A stretch of 59,952 bases of DNA from Lacrimispora amygdalina (GCF_003432035.1 NZ_QOHO01000018.1:1-59952); one strand, 5' to 3'. Shown: positions 8,932 through 18,492, numbered from the stretch's first letter. Program-made: numbers and translations. Notes: generated from the sequence alone by a model not told the origin.

Positions 8932-9327
8932 ATGGGAGAAAATTATAACAGCAATAACGGAATGCTTCCGCAGACTCCGAATACAGGTTCGTTTTTTGCA
9001 TTCTGGTCTGTCCTTTTCGGCGGTCTGGGACTGCTTACAGACTGTCTTCCCTTATTCAGCATCTGGAATCTGCCGGCAGGTCTTATTTTTGGTCTGACAG
9101 GCATCGCTCTTGCCGTTTTATCAAAGAAAGGAAAGCCCTTCAGCCATCAGGCTCAGCTGGGACTGATTCTTTCCATAATTTCTGCTGTCTGCGGACTTTT
9201 ACTGGCATTGTTTATTATATTTGTCTATGATGTCATGGATACCAATACCCCTCTTGGGCTGTATTTCAGACAGGTATTTGAAGCAACCACCCAGGCACTG
9301 ATGCCGACGGGCGGTGCCGGCAAATAA
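8932..9327 (+). CDS. DUF4190-like small membrane protein
   Basis: A 131-aa membrane protein with a short Asn/Pro-rich N-terminus, hydrophobic segments at about 22-60 (broken by a proline turn) and a third at about 78-104, then a soluble tail. The glycine-rich first half followed by FSHQAQLGLILSIISAVCGLL resembles DUF4190-type proteins. GAGGT precedes the ATG. It is divergent from tex and its stop abuts the convergent DUF2752 gene with no spare base. The function is unknown, and the pairing with the next gene may mean something because DUF4190- and DUF2752-type proteins are often neighbours. Confidence 0.8.
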   Translation: MGENYNSNNGMLPQTPNTGSFFAFWSVLFGGLGLLTDCLPLFSIWNLPAGLIFGLTGIALAVLSKKGKPFSHQAQLGLILSIISAVCGLLLALFIIFVYDVMDTNTPLGLYFRQVFEATTQALMPTGGAGK

Positions 9328-9684
9328 TCAGTTCAAAGGCGGCAGTAAGTCTATACCTTTTACCACCAGCATATAATTCTTGAAAATCCAGTTTATAACC
9401 ACGATTCCTGCTCCAATAAGAACAAGTATCCGTTCCCGCTTTCTATGATCGAACGGATGCTTTCTTTTTTTTGACAGGAATCTGATGCCCATATCTATCA
9501 AAAGAGCAAAAACAGTATAAAGGACCAGCGGATGATATTGAACACTCATCCGCAGGTCCCCCTGTAACAAAGTCCGGACTGCCCTTGTTCCCCCGCATCC
9601 GGGGCAATACAGCCCGGTAAGGGAATGAAAGATACAGACGGATCCTATTTTCCATATTTTTTCTAACCAGATCATTGGTTCCAC
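9328..9684 (-). CDS. DUF2752 membrane protein
   Basis: A 118-aa membrane protein. The family signature CPGCGGTRA sits near residue 27 and is followed by RTLLQGDLRMSVQYHPLVLY, then two or three transmembrane helices. The motif is diagnostic of DUF2752, which has no established function. It lies 6 bp downstream of lysC in the same orientation, so it may ride on the hom-lysC transcript. It converges without any gap on the plus-strand membrane protein gene ending at 9327. Confidence 0.88.
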   Translation of the reverse strand: MEPMIWLEKIWKIGSVCIFHSLTGLYCPGCGGTRAVRTLLQGDLRMSVQYHPLVLYTVFALLIDMGIRFLSKKRKHPFDHRKRERILVLIGAGIVVINWIFKNYMLVVKGIDLLPPLN

Positions 9685-9690
9685 CTTAAT

Positions 9691-10899
9691 TTAATCTGCA
9701 AGATCAAAGGCATCATGGACGGTTCTCATGGCACGGTTTACGTCCTCTTCGTGGATCAGGACTGTGATCCTTATTTCAGATGTTGCAATCATCTTGATGT
9801 TAATATCGGCGTTATAAAGTGCTTCAAACATCTTTGCTGCAACTCCCGGATTACTGGTCATTCCCGCACCGATGATGGAAAGCTTTGCCACATCTTCCTC
9901 GCTGGTTACATTCTGGGCTGTAATCCCGTCTCTGTGCTCATTTAACAGCTCCATGGTTTCTTTTAAATCCTGCTTCGCCACCGTAAAGGAGATATCTTTT
10001 CTTTCTTCTCTGCCAATGGACTGGATAATAATATCAACATTAATATTGTGTTTTGCCAGAAGATTAAAGATTTTAAATGCTACTCCGGGCTCATTCTTAA
10101 CCCCGATCACTGAAATACGGGCTACATTTTTATCCGCGGCAACTCCGCTCACCAGCATTCTTTCCAATTTTGTTTCCTCCTTGACGATGGTACCTTCTTC
10201 TCTGTTCAGACTTGACCGCACAACCAGCTGTACTCCATAGCGCTTTGCCATCTCTACCGAACGGTTATGAAGTACTTTGGCTCCCAGAGAAGCAAATTCA
10301 AGCATCTCATCGTAGGAAACCTCCAAAAGCTTTCTGGCATCCGGAACGATCCGGGGATCGGCCGTATAGACTCCATCCACATCGGTGTAAATCTCACATG
10401 CATCCGCATGGAGAGCGGCTGCGAGCGCCACTGCTGTGGTATCCGATCCTCCCCGTCCGAGAGTTGTCAAATCGTCATATTTATTAATGCCCTGAAAACC
10501 TGTGATAATAACGATTTTCTTCGCTTCCAGTTCATGCTGGATCCGCTCCGTATCAATTTTCTTTAATTTGGCCATCCCATAGGCTGAGGAGGTATGCATG
10601 GCGACCTGTGCCGCATTTAAAGATACAGACGGTACTCCCAGAACATTCATGGCCATGGACATCAGTGCCACGCTCACCTGCTCTCCGGTTGCCAGAAGCA
10701 TATCCAGCTCTCTCTTTGGAGGATTTGGATTTATCTCATGGGCTTTGGCGATCAGACCGTCCGTTGTCTTTCCCATAGCGGATAAAACCACAACCACCTG
10801 ATTGCCTTTTTCATAATCCTCAATGCAGCGTTTCGCTACGTTGAATATTCTTTCTTTGTCTGCGACGGAACTACCGCCAAATTTTTTAACAACTAACAT
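9691..10899 (-). CDS. lysC: Aspartate kinase
   Basis: Aspartate kinase phosphorylates L-aspartate and commits it to lysine, threonine and methionine synthesis. The 402-aa protein has the N-terminal KKFGGSSV motif (residues 5-12), FQGINKYDDLTTLGRGGSDTTAVALA as the catalytic block, and two C-terminal ACT domains from about residue 265 (VISVIGVKNEPG, then LSIIGAGMTSNPGVAAKMFEAL) that bind feedback inhibitors. It follows hom after 19 bp in an ACT regulator-hom-lysC operon, which suggests a role in threonine synthesis. No lysine riboswitch is visible upstream. Confidence 0.95.
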   Translation of the reverse strand: MLVVKKFGGSSVADKERIFNVAKRCIEDYEKGNQVVVVLSAMGKTTDGLIAKAHEINPNPPKRELDMLLATGEQVSVALMSMAMNVLGVPSVSLNAAQVAMHTSSAYGMAKLKKIDTERIQHELEAKKIVIITGFQGINKYDDLTTLGRGGSDTTAVALAAALHADACEIYTDVDGVYTADPRIVPDARKLLEVSYDEMLEFASLGAKVLHNRSVEMAKRYGVQLVVRSSLNREEGTIVKEETKLERMLVSGVAADKNVARISVIGVKNEPGVAFKIFNLLAKHNINVDIIIQSIGREERKDISFTVAKQDLKETMELLNEHRDGITAQNVTSEEDVAKLSIIGAGMTSNPGVAAKMFEALYNADINIKMIATSEIRITVLIHEEDVNRAMRTVHDAFDLAD

Positions 10900-10918
10900 T
10901 GATGCCTCCTGGCGAAAA

Positions 10919-12133
10919 TTAAATTTCTGCGCGGATGCGCTGTCTGATTCCTGACAGCTTTTTCGCTCTTAAACTGTACTCCTCCTCAGTCATAACCTCT
11001 GTCATGACTGCGAATTCATCCATGTGGTCCAGTTCCGTTACCTCTACCTTTCCAAAAGCAGCCTCTGCTTCAGCAAGACGCTTTGCCGCAATTCCCTTAA
11101 TTCTTACAAAATACCGGAAGGAAACGCTGTCCATGGAAGAGATCTTTAAGCTGTTTTCATCCCAGCCCATCTTCACATGATGACCAGGATTCTTAAGGGC
11201 TTCAATAATATCTGCCACAACAGCGCTGGCTGTAGGAAGCTTTCCGGCTCCGCTTCCGTAAAACATGGAAGTGCCCAGCATATTCCCCTTTACCAGAATG
11301 CCGTTGTATACATCGTTTACCGAATACAGCGGATGTTCCTTTCCAATCATGACCGGAGCTACAAAGGCATGAACTGTATTGTCACTGATTCTGCTGGATC
11401 CGAATAATTTGACAGAAGTTCCAAGAGCTTCCGCATAACGGAAATCCACATCCGTTATATTTGTTATCCCTTCTGTATAAATATGCTCGTAATTCACTTC
11501 GTGTCCCGCAGCCAGTGCTGTTAAAATGGCTATTTTCCTGCAGGTATCATGTCCTTCCACATCTGCCTCCGGATTACGCTCTGCATACCCCAGCTCCTGG
11601 GCTTTTCTAAGTGCCTCTTCAAAGGTTTCTCCGGCTTTGTCCATCTTGGTCAGTATGTAGTTGGTTGTACCATTTAAAATGCCTGTAATTTCTTCGATTT
11701 TTTCACCGGCAAGTGACGTATACAAAGGACGTATTATGGGAATACCGCCTCCCACACTTGCCTCAAAGAGAAAGTTAACCCGGTTTGCTTCTGCTATTTT
11801 TAAAAGCTCCGTTCCATAAGCTGCCACCAGAGCCTTGTTGGAAGTAGCTACATGCTTTCCTGCCTGAAGGCTTGCTTTCACAAAGGGATATGCCGGATTT
11901 AAGCCTCCCATGGTTTCGATTACCATGGATACCTCCGGATCCTTTTCAATAACGGAAAAATCATGAACAATTTTGTTTTCAATCGGTGTACCGGGGAATT
12001 CTCTTAAATCAAGAATATACTTTACATTCACCGTGTCACCGGTCTGTCTGGCAATGATTTCTTTGTTCTTTTCCAGAATTTCAACAACACCTGATCCGAT
12101 GGTACCATAGCCCATAACTGCAACATTCATCAT
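10919..12133 (-). CDS. hom: Homoserine dehydrogenase
   Basis: It reduces aspartate semialdehyde to homoserine with NAD(P)H. The 404-aa sequence starts with a Rossmann motif (VMGYGTIGSGVVE), followed by SNKALVA, FEASVGGGIPII and NGTTNYILTKM, the classical substrate-site block with PEADVEGHDTCRKIAILTALA. The C-terminal regulatory ACT-like domain is short. It starts 4 bp after an ACT-domain regulator and precedes lysC, so the three form an aspartate-pathway operon. Two consecutive ATG codons make the exact start uncertain by one residue. Confidence 0.95.
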   Translation of the reverse strand: MMNVAVMGYGTIGSGVVEILEKNKEIIARQTGDTVNVKYILDLREFPGTPIENKIVHDFSVIEKDPEVSMVIETMGGLNPAYPFVKASLQAGKHVATSNKALVAAYGTELLKIAEANRVNFLFEASVGGGIPIIRPLYTSLAGEKIEEITGILNGTTNYILTKMDKAGETFEEALRKAQELGYAERNPEADVEGHDTCRKIAILTALAAGHEVNYEHIYTEGITNITDVDFRYAEALGTSVKLFGSSRISDNTVHAFVAPVMIGKEHPLYSVNDVYNGILVKGNMLGTSMFYGSGAGKLPTASAVVADIIEALKNPGHHVKMGWDENSLKISSMDSVSFRYFVRIKGIAAKRLAEAEAAFGKVEVTELDHMDEFAVMTEVMTEEEYSLRAKKLSGIRQRIRAEI

Positions 12134-12137
12134 ATTC

Positions 12138-12581
12138 TCACTCCCTGGCTAAAATTTTTACGTAGTGGACTCCATTCTTTTCTTCCATATCCTCAACCAT
12201 CTTTGAAACATTCCCTGTCGTTTCAAGAACCTCCACGCTTAAAGTGAGGGTGGCAACGCCATTGACCGGAATACTTTGATGAATGGTTAATATATTCGCG
12301 CGGTACACAGCTACCACATGAAGCAAATCAGAAAGAAGACCAGGCTCATCATCCATCTGCATGACCAGTGTAATGGTCTTTCCCTTTGCATTGTCGTAGA
12401 ACGGAAAGATATCATCTTTGTATTTATAAAAGGAACTGCGGCTGATTCCAACCCGGTCAGTTGCCTCCTGTACAGTGATAACCCGTTCCGATTCCAGTAA
12501 TTTTTTTGCCTCAACAACTTTCAGCAATACTTCAGGTACAGCTTTCTGCTTTACCACAAAATATTTACTTTTATCTTCCAT
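12138..12581 (-). CDS. ACT domain-containing protein, UPF0735/PheB-like
   Basis: A 147-aa protein with an N-terminal helix-turn-helix-like segment (VQEATDRVGISRSSFYKYKD) and a C-terminal ACT domain (MQMDDEPGLLSDLLHVVAVYRANILTI). This is the UPF0735 architecture found beside hom in many Firmicutes. It probably senses an aspartate-family amino acid and regulates the hom-lysC genes downstream; that is inferred from context. An upstream in-frame ATG at 12668 would add a poorly conserved leader, so the ATG at 12581 is preferred, though its Shine-Dalgarno sequence is rather distant. Confidence 0.87.
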   Translation of the reverse strand: MEDKSKYFVVKQKAVPEVLLKVVEAKKLLESERVITVQEATDRVGISRSSFYKYKDDIFPFYDNAKGKTITLVMQMDDEPGLLSDLLHVVAVYRANILTIHQSIPVNGVATLTLSVEVLETTGNVSKMVEDMEEKNGVHYVKILARE

Positions 12582-12718
12582 AAAAAAATATCTTCCCTTC
12601 TGTGTCCGCATCGGAAATACATCTGTGCTCATAGGGAAGATATTATCATATTTATACATGGTATGCAACTATTTTTGTATTTATTTTCTTCGGTATTTAA
12701 AAAAATGCATGAAAAAAC

Positions 12719-13856
12719 CTAGATTTCTGCTGAATCCTCACCAGCTTTTGCCCCGGTGCTTAACCAGCGGAGATATGCATACATAAACTGGTCTAACGCT
12801 CCGTCAAGGACACTGTTTACATTGCCTGTCTCTGAATTGGTCCTGTGATCCTTCACCATCGTATAAGGCTGCAGCACATAGGAACGAATCTGGTTTCCCC
12901 AGCCGATTTCCGTTACATCTCCACGGATTCCGGAAAGTTTCTCCGCATTCTCCTGCTGCTTTAACATATAAAGCTTTGCTTTTAACATCTGCATTGCCTT
13001 ATCCTTGTTCTGGAACTGGGACCGTTCATTCTGACACTGTACCACAATTCCTGTAGGGAGATGTGTGATACGGATGGCAGAGGAAGTTTTATTAATATGC
13101 TGTCCGCCTGCCCCGCTTGAGCGGTAGGTATCAATTCTTAAATCTTCATCATTGATATCCACATCAAGGTCTTCTTCAATATCCGGCATGACATCGCAGG
13201 ATACAAAGGAGGTCTGACGCTTGCCGGCCGCATTAAACGGGGAAATACGTACCAGACGGTGCACCCCTTTTTCTGATTTTAAATAGCCAAAGGCATTAAC
13301 ACCATTGATCTGTATGGTTACGGATTTGATTCCTGCTTCATCTCCGTCAAGATAATCAAGCACTTCTGTCTGAAAGCCTTTTTTCTCCGCCCAGCGGCAG
13401 TACATGCGGTAAAGTATGCTGCACCAGTCACAGGATTCGGTCCCGCCGGCGCCGGCATTCAGTCTTAAAATAGCGTTATGGCTGTCATATTCACCGGAAA
13501 GCAGCGTATTAATGCGCATCTCCTCCAGCTTTTCCTTTAATTCAGCAAGCATCTGGGCTACTTCCGGAATCAGAGAGGCATCGTTTTCTTCATTGCCCAT
13601 CTGGATCATGACTCCGATGTCTTCAAACTGCTGCTCTAACTCCTTGTAGCTTTGTACGGTATCCTTTAGATTCTTTGCCAGCTGAACAATCTTTCCTGAC
13701 TTTTCCGGATCTTCCCAGAAGCCCGGCTCCTCCATGGACTTGTCTAACTCATCGATTCGCTTTAACTTGTTATCTAAGTCAAAGTGAATCCCTCACTTCC
13801 ACTAATGGTTTTTCATACATCGATAATTCGTATTTGTACTGATCTAATTCTACCAC
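12719..13856 (-). CDS. prfB: Peptide chain release factor 2 (programmed +1 frameshift)
   Basis: RF2 terminates translation at UGA and UAA. The gene is in two frames: 25 codons from a GTG at 13856 to an in-frame TGA, then, after a +1 shift at CTT TGA C, a further 353 codons, giving about 378 aa. The GGQ motif (SSGAGGQHINKTSSAIRITH) that triggers peptide release is intact. The GTG is preceded by GGGTG. It lies downstream of secA past a terminator. Only the second frame is seen as an open frame starting at an internal ATG (13735), which would be a misannotation. Confidence 0.96.
13778..13793 (-). promoter_or_regulatory. RF2 autoregulatory +1 frameshift site
   Basis: On the minus strand AGGGATTCACTTTGAC carries the conserved CTT-TGA-C slippery/stop core, with an internal Shine-Dalgarno-like AGGG 5 nt before CTT. 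When RF2 is scarce the ribosome slips from CUU to UUU, which restores RF2 synthesis. Spacing is slightly longer than in the E. coli site. Confidence 0.95.
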
Positions 13857-13889
13857 TGTGTCACCCACTTTCGTTTTTTAATTTATAAA

Positions 13890-13931
13890 TATAAAATTGG
13901 GGTCCGTCCCGGTAAGGGAGCGGACTCCAAT
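13890..13931 (-). terminator. Intrinsic terminator after secA
   Basis: Minus-strand TTGGAGTCCG pairs with CGGACCCCAA (one G-U/mismatch) around a CTCCC/GGGA inner stem, followed by TTTTAT. It lies 13 bp past the secA stop and before prfB, so prfB either relies on read-through or has its own promoter. Confidence 0.8.
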
Positions 13932-13943
13932 CTCATAAAAATA

Positions 13944-16514
13944 CTATACTGGTTTGCGTCCGCAGCACTGTTTATACTTTTTGCCGGAACCGCATGGACA
14001 TGGATCATTGGGATAGACTTTATTATCAGCCTTCTTCACCGGTGCCTTCACTGAACTGTCATCTTTATTGGTTCCTGTCACCTTGGCAGCAGGCTCGCGT
14101 TCCACCTTCTGCTCAACTCTGATGTGGAAGAGGATCCGGACAGTATCTTCCCGGATAGCAGCTGTCATCTCATCAAACATCTGATAGCCGCTCATCTTAT
14201 ATTCCACAAGGGGATCTCTCTGTCCATAGGCCTGAAGGCCAATACCCTGGCGCAGCTGATCCATATCGTCAATATGGGACATCCATTTATTATCAATTAC
14301 TTTTAAAAGAATGACACGCTCAATCTCACGGATCTGTTCTCCCTCAGGGAACTCTGCCTCTTTGGTTTCATAAAGCTTAATAGCTTCTTCCTTCAGCATA
14401 TGCTTCAGCTCATTCTTTCTCACTTTTCCGTCTTCCGGAAGGGTGACTGGCTGAAGGGGAATCACAGGAAGGAGAAGGGTATTTAATTCATTCAAATCCC
14501 ATTCTTCCGGAGACTGCTCTTCACTGATGGACAAATCCACAGCATTCTCAACAATATCAGTGACCATCTTTAATACAACGTCACGCATGTTGTCCCCGTC
14601 AAGAACTTTTCTTCTTTCTGCGTAGATCACTTCACGCTGTTCGTTCATGACCTCATCGTATTTTAATAGGTTCTCACGGATGCCGTAGTTGTTGGTCTCA
14701 ATCTTCATCTGTGCCTTTTCAATGGCATTGGAAAGCATCTTATGCTCAATCTGCTCGCCTTCCGGCACACCAAGAGCATTGAACATGCCTACAAGACGTT
14801 CGGAACCGAAAAGACGCATTAAATCATCTTCCAGAGAGATATAGAATCTGGACTCACCAGGATCTCCCTGACGGCCGGAACGTCCACGGAGCTGATTATC
14901 AATACGGCGGGACTCATGACGCTCTGTACCGATTATCTTCAAACCGCCTGCAGCTTTGGATTCATCATCAAGCTTAATATCCGTACCACGGCCTGCCATG
15001 TTGGTTGCAATGGTGACTGCCTTATGCACACCTGCATCAGCAACGATTTCCGCCTCAAGCTCATGATACTTTGCATTTAAGACTTTGTGGGGAATGCCTC
15101 TGCGCTTTAACATACCGCTTAACATCTCAGATGTTTCAATGGTTATGGTACCAACCAGTACCGGCTGACCCTTTTCGTAGGCAGCTGCCACTTCATCGCA
15201 TACTGCTTCAAATTTTTCTTTCTTTGTTTTATAAACTGCATCTTCCTGGTCAATACGGGCAATCGGACGGTTTGTCGGAATTGAGATCGCATCCATTCCA
15301 TAGGTGTTCCTGAATTCCTTCTCCTCTGTAAGAGCAGTACCCGTCATACCTGCTTTTTTGTTGTATTTATTAAAGAAGTTCTGGAATGTGATTGTGGCAA
15401 GAGTTTTACTCTCTCTGCGGACATTCACATGCTCTTTTGCTTCAATCGCCTGATGAAGGCCGTCAGAATACCGTCTGCCGGGCATAATACGTCCTGTAAA
15501 TTCATCTACAATCAGGACTTCATCATCTTTTACCACATAATCTTTATCTCTGAACATTAAATAGTTGGCACGGAGAGCCAGAATGATGTTATGCTGAATC
15601 TCTAAGTTCTGCGGATCTGACAGGTTCTCGATGTGGAAGAACTGCTCCACCTTTTCCACACCCTGTTCCGTTAAATTTACAACCTTGTCCTTCTCATCCA
15701 CAATAAAATCACCGCTCTCAGTGATTTCTTCTCCCATGATGGCACCCATCTTGGAAAACTCTCCGGAAGCTTCGCCCTTCTCCAGCTGGCGTGCAAGAAT
15801 ATCGCAGACTTCATAGAGCTTTGTGGATTTCCCGCTCTGTCCGGAAATAATAAGAGGAGTTCTCGCCTCATCAATTAAAACAGAGTCGACCTCATCAATG
15901 ATACAGAAATCTAAATTTCTTAAAACCATCTGTTCTTTATAGATGGCCATGTTGTCTCTTAAATAGTCAAAACCAAGCTCATTGTTGGTTACATAGGTGA
16001 TGTCACAGTTGTAAGCATCACGTCTCTCATCTGAGTTCATGTTGTTGAGTACAACGCCTACTGTCAGACCAAGGAACTCATGGATTCTTCCCATCCACTC
16101 CGCATCACGCTTTGCCAGGTAGTCGTTAACTGTTACAATCTGTACTCCGTTCCCTGCCAGTGCATTTAAGTAAGCCGGGCATGTTGACACCAGAGTCTTT
16201 CCTTCACCAGTCCTCATCTCCGCAATACGTCCCTGGTGAAGAACCACACCACCGATTAACTGCACACGGAAATGTTCCATATTAAGAACTCGCCTTCCGG
16301 CTTCTCTTACAGTTGCGAACGCTTCCGGCAAGATGTCGTCAAGAGTTTCTCCTGCTGCCAGTCTTTCCTTAAAAAGCTTCGTGTTGTTTTTCAATTCCTC
16401 ATCCGTAAGTGCAACCATGGTCGGGCGCAGAGATTCTATTTTATCCACAATGGGATTAATAATTTTCAATTCTCTTTCACTATGAGTTCCAAATATTTTT
16501 TGAACCAAGTTCAT
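13944..16514 (-). CDS. secA: Preprotein translocase ATPase SecA
   Basis: SecA drives secretory proteins through SecYEG. The 856-aa length is normal. The DEAD-like Walker A ([11 protein letters not shown]), Walker B ([22 protein letters not shown]), helicase motifs ([25 protein letters not shown]) and a C-terminal zinc-binding tail are present. The tail has C839, C841, C850 and C851 in the CxCx8CC pattern that binds SecB or ribosomes. It is monocistronic or first before prfB. Other translocase parts (secDF, yajC) lie 5-11 kb away. Confidence 0.98.
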   Translation of the reverse strand: MNLVQKIFGTHSERELKIINPIVDKIESLRPTMVALTDEELKNNTKLFKERLAAGETLDDILPEAFATVREAGRRVLNMEHFRVQLIGGVVLHQGRIAEMRTGEGKTLVSTCPAYLNALAGNGVQIVTVNDYLAKRDAEWMGRIHEFLGLTVGVVLNNMNSDERRDAYNCDITYVTNNELGFDYLRDNMAIYKEQMVLRNLDFCIIDEVDSVLIDEARTPLIISGQSGKSTKLYEVCDILARQLEKGEASGEFSKMGAIMGEEITESGDFIVDEKDKVVNLTEQGVEKVEQFFHIENLSDPQNLEIQHNIILALRANYLMFRDKDYVVKDDEVLIVDEFTGRIMPGRRYSDGLHQAIEAKEHVNVRRESKTLATITFQNFFNKYNKKAGMTGTALTEEKEFRNTYGMDAISIPTNRPIARIDQEDAVYKTKKEKFEAVCDEVAAAYEKGQPVLVGTITIETSEMLSGMLKRRGIPHKVLNAKYHELEAEIVADAGVHKAVTIATNMAGRGTDIKLDDESKAAGGLKIIGTERHESRRIDNQLRGRSGRQGDPGESRFYISLEDDLMRLFGSERLVGMFNALGVPEGEQIEHKMLSNAIEKAQMKIETNNYGIRENLLKYDEVMNEQREVIYAERRKVLDGDNMRDVVLKMVTDIVENAVDLSISEEQSPEEWDLNELNTLLLPVIPLQPVTLPEDGKVRKNELKHMLKEEAIKLYETKEAEFPEGEQIREIERVILLKVIDNKWMSHIDDMDQLRQGIGLQAYGQRDPLVEYKMSGYQMFDEMTAAIREDTVRILFHIRVEQKVEREPAAKVTGTNKDDSSVKAPVKKADNKVYPNDPCPCGSGKKYKQCCGRKPV

Positions 16515-16747
16515 GATTTATTCTCCTACTCTATCTTTCAATATACACCGTACAATCCTGTATATTGTAGCACTAACCTGCTTTTAATTCAACGAATTCA
16601 TAAAAAATTAACATTCTGGTAATAATCAGACCATTTCTTGCCAGGTACTTCCATTTTCATCAGCAACCTCCAGCAAATTCAGCTGAAAATTATGGTTAAC
16701 CTGACACATTGCACAAAAAATTTGTTCGATTCCCGACTTTTCCACAT

Positions 16748-16852
16748 TATCCACATTGGATTGTGTATTTTTCCCCCATTTTTATCCCCACCACTAACCC
16801 TCGCATTTGCGAAAAAAAACAGTTATGCACCGAGTTATCCACATTATCCACA
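16748..16852 (+). repeat. DnaA-box cluster (three perfect TTATCCACA)
   Basis: Perfect TTATCCACA 9-mers occur at 16748-16756, 16835-16843 and 16844-16852, the last two directly adjoining. A one-mismatch TTATCCCCA is at 16782-16790 and a weaker TTATGCACC at 16823. All point the same way. A single strand would be expected to show this 9-mer about once per 260 kb. It may titrate DnaA or let DnaA regulate secA or hpf; chance repetition in pyrimidine-rich DNA is not excluded. Confidence 0.6.
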
Positions 16853-16958
16853 TTTTTTCTCCACATATTCCCAGCATTCCCACAGGAATGACAGATCCAC
16901 ACATTTTTGTATACTTGTCATAAAATTTTCTTTTTCGACGAAAAATTCCATTTTTCCC

Positions 16959-16986
16959 TTGACATTTTTTTTATCCTATCTATAGT
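16959..16986 (+). promoter_or_regulatory. Upstream promoter candidate for hpf
   Basis: TTGACA, a 16-nt spacer, then TATAGT on the plus strand, about 145 bp before hpf. Confidence 0.45.
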
Positions 16987-17067
16987 TTTTCAATAAATTG
17001 ATAAAATAATAAGAAGAGACTTTTTACAAAATCTTTCCTTAAATTATCTTAAAATTTTACAGAGAGA

Positions 17068-17096
17068 TTGAATTATTCTAATAAATATGCTATACT
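17068..17096 (+). promoter_or_regulatory. Main hpf promoter
   Basis: TTGAAT, a 17-nt spacer, then TATACT preceded by TGC (extended -10). The predicted start point is near 17103, leaving a short leader with AAGGAG before the ATG at 17130. The short leader argues against a raiA-type structured RNA here. Confidence 0.75.
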
Positions 17097-17129
17097 ATAG
17101 CTATCTCAAGAAAAAGGAGCTGATGACCT

Positions 17130-17660
17130 ATGCGTTTTACAATTACAGGAAGAAATATTGAGGTGACAGCAGGGTTACGGGAGGCAGTTGAGGACAAACT
17201 TGGAAAACTGGACCGTTTTTTTGCACCTGCTACAGAGGCAACAGTAAGACTCAGCGTGCAGAAGGAAATACAGAAAATTGAAGTAACTATTCCAGTGAAA
17301 GGACATATTATTCGAGCCGAAGAATCAAGCACTGACATGTACGTTTCCATCGATCTGGTAGAAGAGATCCTGGAACGGCAGTTGAAAAAATATAAAAATA
17401 AGTTAATCGACAAAAAATTAAATGCTCCCTCTTTTTCAACAGCATTTTTGGAAGATGAAACAGCCGCTGATGATCATGTGGAAATTGTCAAAACAAAGAA
17501 ATTTGCGGTAAAGCCTATGGATCCGGAAGAAGCATGTGTACAGATGGAGCTTCTGGGACACAACTTCTACGTATTCCTCAATGCAGATACAGACGAAGTG
17601 AATGTTGTATATAAAAGGAAAGGCGGTTCTTACGGACTGATTGAACCGGAATTACTATAA
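17130..17660 (+). CDS. hpf: Ribosome hibernation promoting factor, long form
   Basis: Long HPF binds the 30S subunit and dimerises 70S ribosomes into inactive 100S particles in slow growth. The 176-aa protein has the N-terminal S30AE domain (MRFTITGRNIEVTAGLREAV, to about residue 100) and the C-terminal dimerisation domain (VKTKKFAVKPMDPEEACVQM, then LGHNFYVFLNADTDEVNVVYKRKGGSYGLIEP). Both are complete. It is a single-gene transcript with its own extended -10 promoter and a strong terminator. An ATG-proximal AAGGAG supports the start. Confidence 0.96.
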   Translation: MRFTITGRNIEVTAGLREAVEDKLGKLDRFFAPATEATVRLSVQKEIQKIEVTIPVKGHIIRAEESSTDMYVSIDLVEEILERQLKKYKNKLIDKKLNAPSFSTAFLEDETAADDHVEIVKTKKFAVKPMDPEEACVQMELLGHNFYVFLNADTDEVNVVYKRKGGSYGLIEPELL

Positions 17661-17675
17661 AATGAAGTCAGACAT

Positions 17676-17713
17676 GGGTGGAAACCAGAATCGGTTTCCA
17701 CCCTTAATTTTTG
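17676..17713 (+). terminator. Intrinsic terminator after hpf
   Basis: GGGTGGAAACC and GGTTTCCACCC form a perfect 11-bp stem around AGAATC, followed by TTAATTTTT. Confidence 0.92.
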
Positions 17714-17837
17714 CATGCCGTACCACTGCATAGCAGGACACTCTGGCAGCATTTCACAACATTTTACTTGAACTTTTATAACATCAAATGTATCCTTAAT
17801 GTGGCTTATTTTATTATGTGATACTGAGGTACAGATT

Positions 17838-18206
17838 TTGATTAAAATAGCGGTATGTGATGATGATGACAAAATGATACTGGAATTAAAAAATAAGATA
17901 TCCGGTTATATGAATGAAACCAGTTATAAAGCTGGGATATATGCTTTTTCCTGTGCAGAAGATCTGCTTAAAAGTGATATATTATTCGACATTGTTTTCC
18001 TTGATATACAAATGGGCGGTATGACTGGTATGGAAGCAGCAAAGCGGATCCGGCAGTCCGGTTCCGAATGCTTTCTTATTTTTGTAACAGTTCTGAAGGA
18101 ATATGTCTATGATGCCTTTTCCGTAGAAGCATCCGATTATCTGCTGAAACCGATAAACAGCCTGTCAAAGCCTGCAGCAGCGAAAGCAAAACACCGCAAT
18201 TTCTGA
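17838..18206 (+). pseudogene. Truncated LytTR-type response regulator (receiver domain only)
   Basis: The first 110 residues or so are a clear receiver domain of the AgrA/LytTR class: IAVCDDDD at the start, FLDIQMGGMTGMEAA around the phospho-acceptor Asp, and ASDYLLKPI at the end. The frame then runs into SLSKPAAAKAK and stops, with no LytTR DNA-binding domain. TTG at 17838 with GAGGT upstream is the likely original start; an ATG at 17799 is in frame. The lost 3' part is replaced by the tail of a sensor kinase, so a deletion removed the DNA between them. Confidence 0.85.
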
Positions 18207-18436
18207 TACTTAAGACGGTTAGGAAAGGTGATTTTTTTATGATTGAAATTGAGAACAGCCGTTCCGATGATAATGTGCCAGTCAAAGGTTCCGGAATCGG
18301 ACTTCAAAGTATAAAAGCAGTGGCCGGGAAATATCATGGTACCGTCCATATTGAGAAAAATCCCCAAACCTTTCGTTTAAATGTACTCTTTATCATTTCA
18401 CAACAATCAGACTGCATCTCAATGCAAGGCTCTTGA
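18167..18436 (+). pseudogene. C-terminal remnant of a GHKL sensor histidine kinase
   Basis: In the frame ending at 18436, translation from about 18167 reads KACSSESKTPQFLILKTVRK, then FFMIEIENS and GSGIGLQSIKAVAGKYHGTV. These match the part of an AgrC-type GHKL ATPase domain from the end of the N-box (usually LDNAIEAC) to its C-terminus. The sensor, membrane and H-box portions are missing. It overlaps the end of the receiver-domain remnant in another frame. A shorter frame with an ATG at 18239 is open but is unlikely to make a functional protein. Confidence 0.8.
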
Positions 18437-18492
18437 AACTTCATGATATGCTTAATATATTCATAGTATCTCAGAAAAAAGGAGGCATTGCT

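Larger units (their letters stand above)
16515..17129. other. 615-bp intergenic region between secA and hpf
   Basis: No coding frame is convincing here. The region holds a cluster of TTATCCACA boxes (16748-16852), then an AT-rich stretch (about 16905-17100) with two plus-strand promoters facing hpf. The segment next to secA must hold the secA promoter on the minus strand. DnaA boxes followed by AT-rich DNA resemble part of a replication origin, but no dnaA or dnaN gene is nearby. Confidence 0.7.

Noticed and set aside
12582-12718. Riboswitch or T-box for the hom-lysC operon
   Set aside because: The leader is only about 137 nt and AT-rich, with no T-box or lysine-riboswitch signature.
16515-17129. 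Chromosomal replication origin
   Set aside because: DnaA boxes and AT-rich DNA are present, but no dnaA, dnaN, rpmH or other origin genes are nearby; kept only as a DnaA-box cluster.
17000-17129. raiA-type structured RNA upstream of hpf
   Set aside because: The main hpf promoter lies about 35-60 bp before the gene, leaving no room for the long structured leader, and no matching GC-rich folding is seen.
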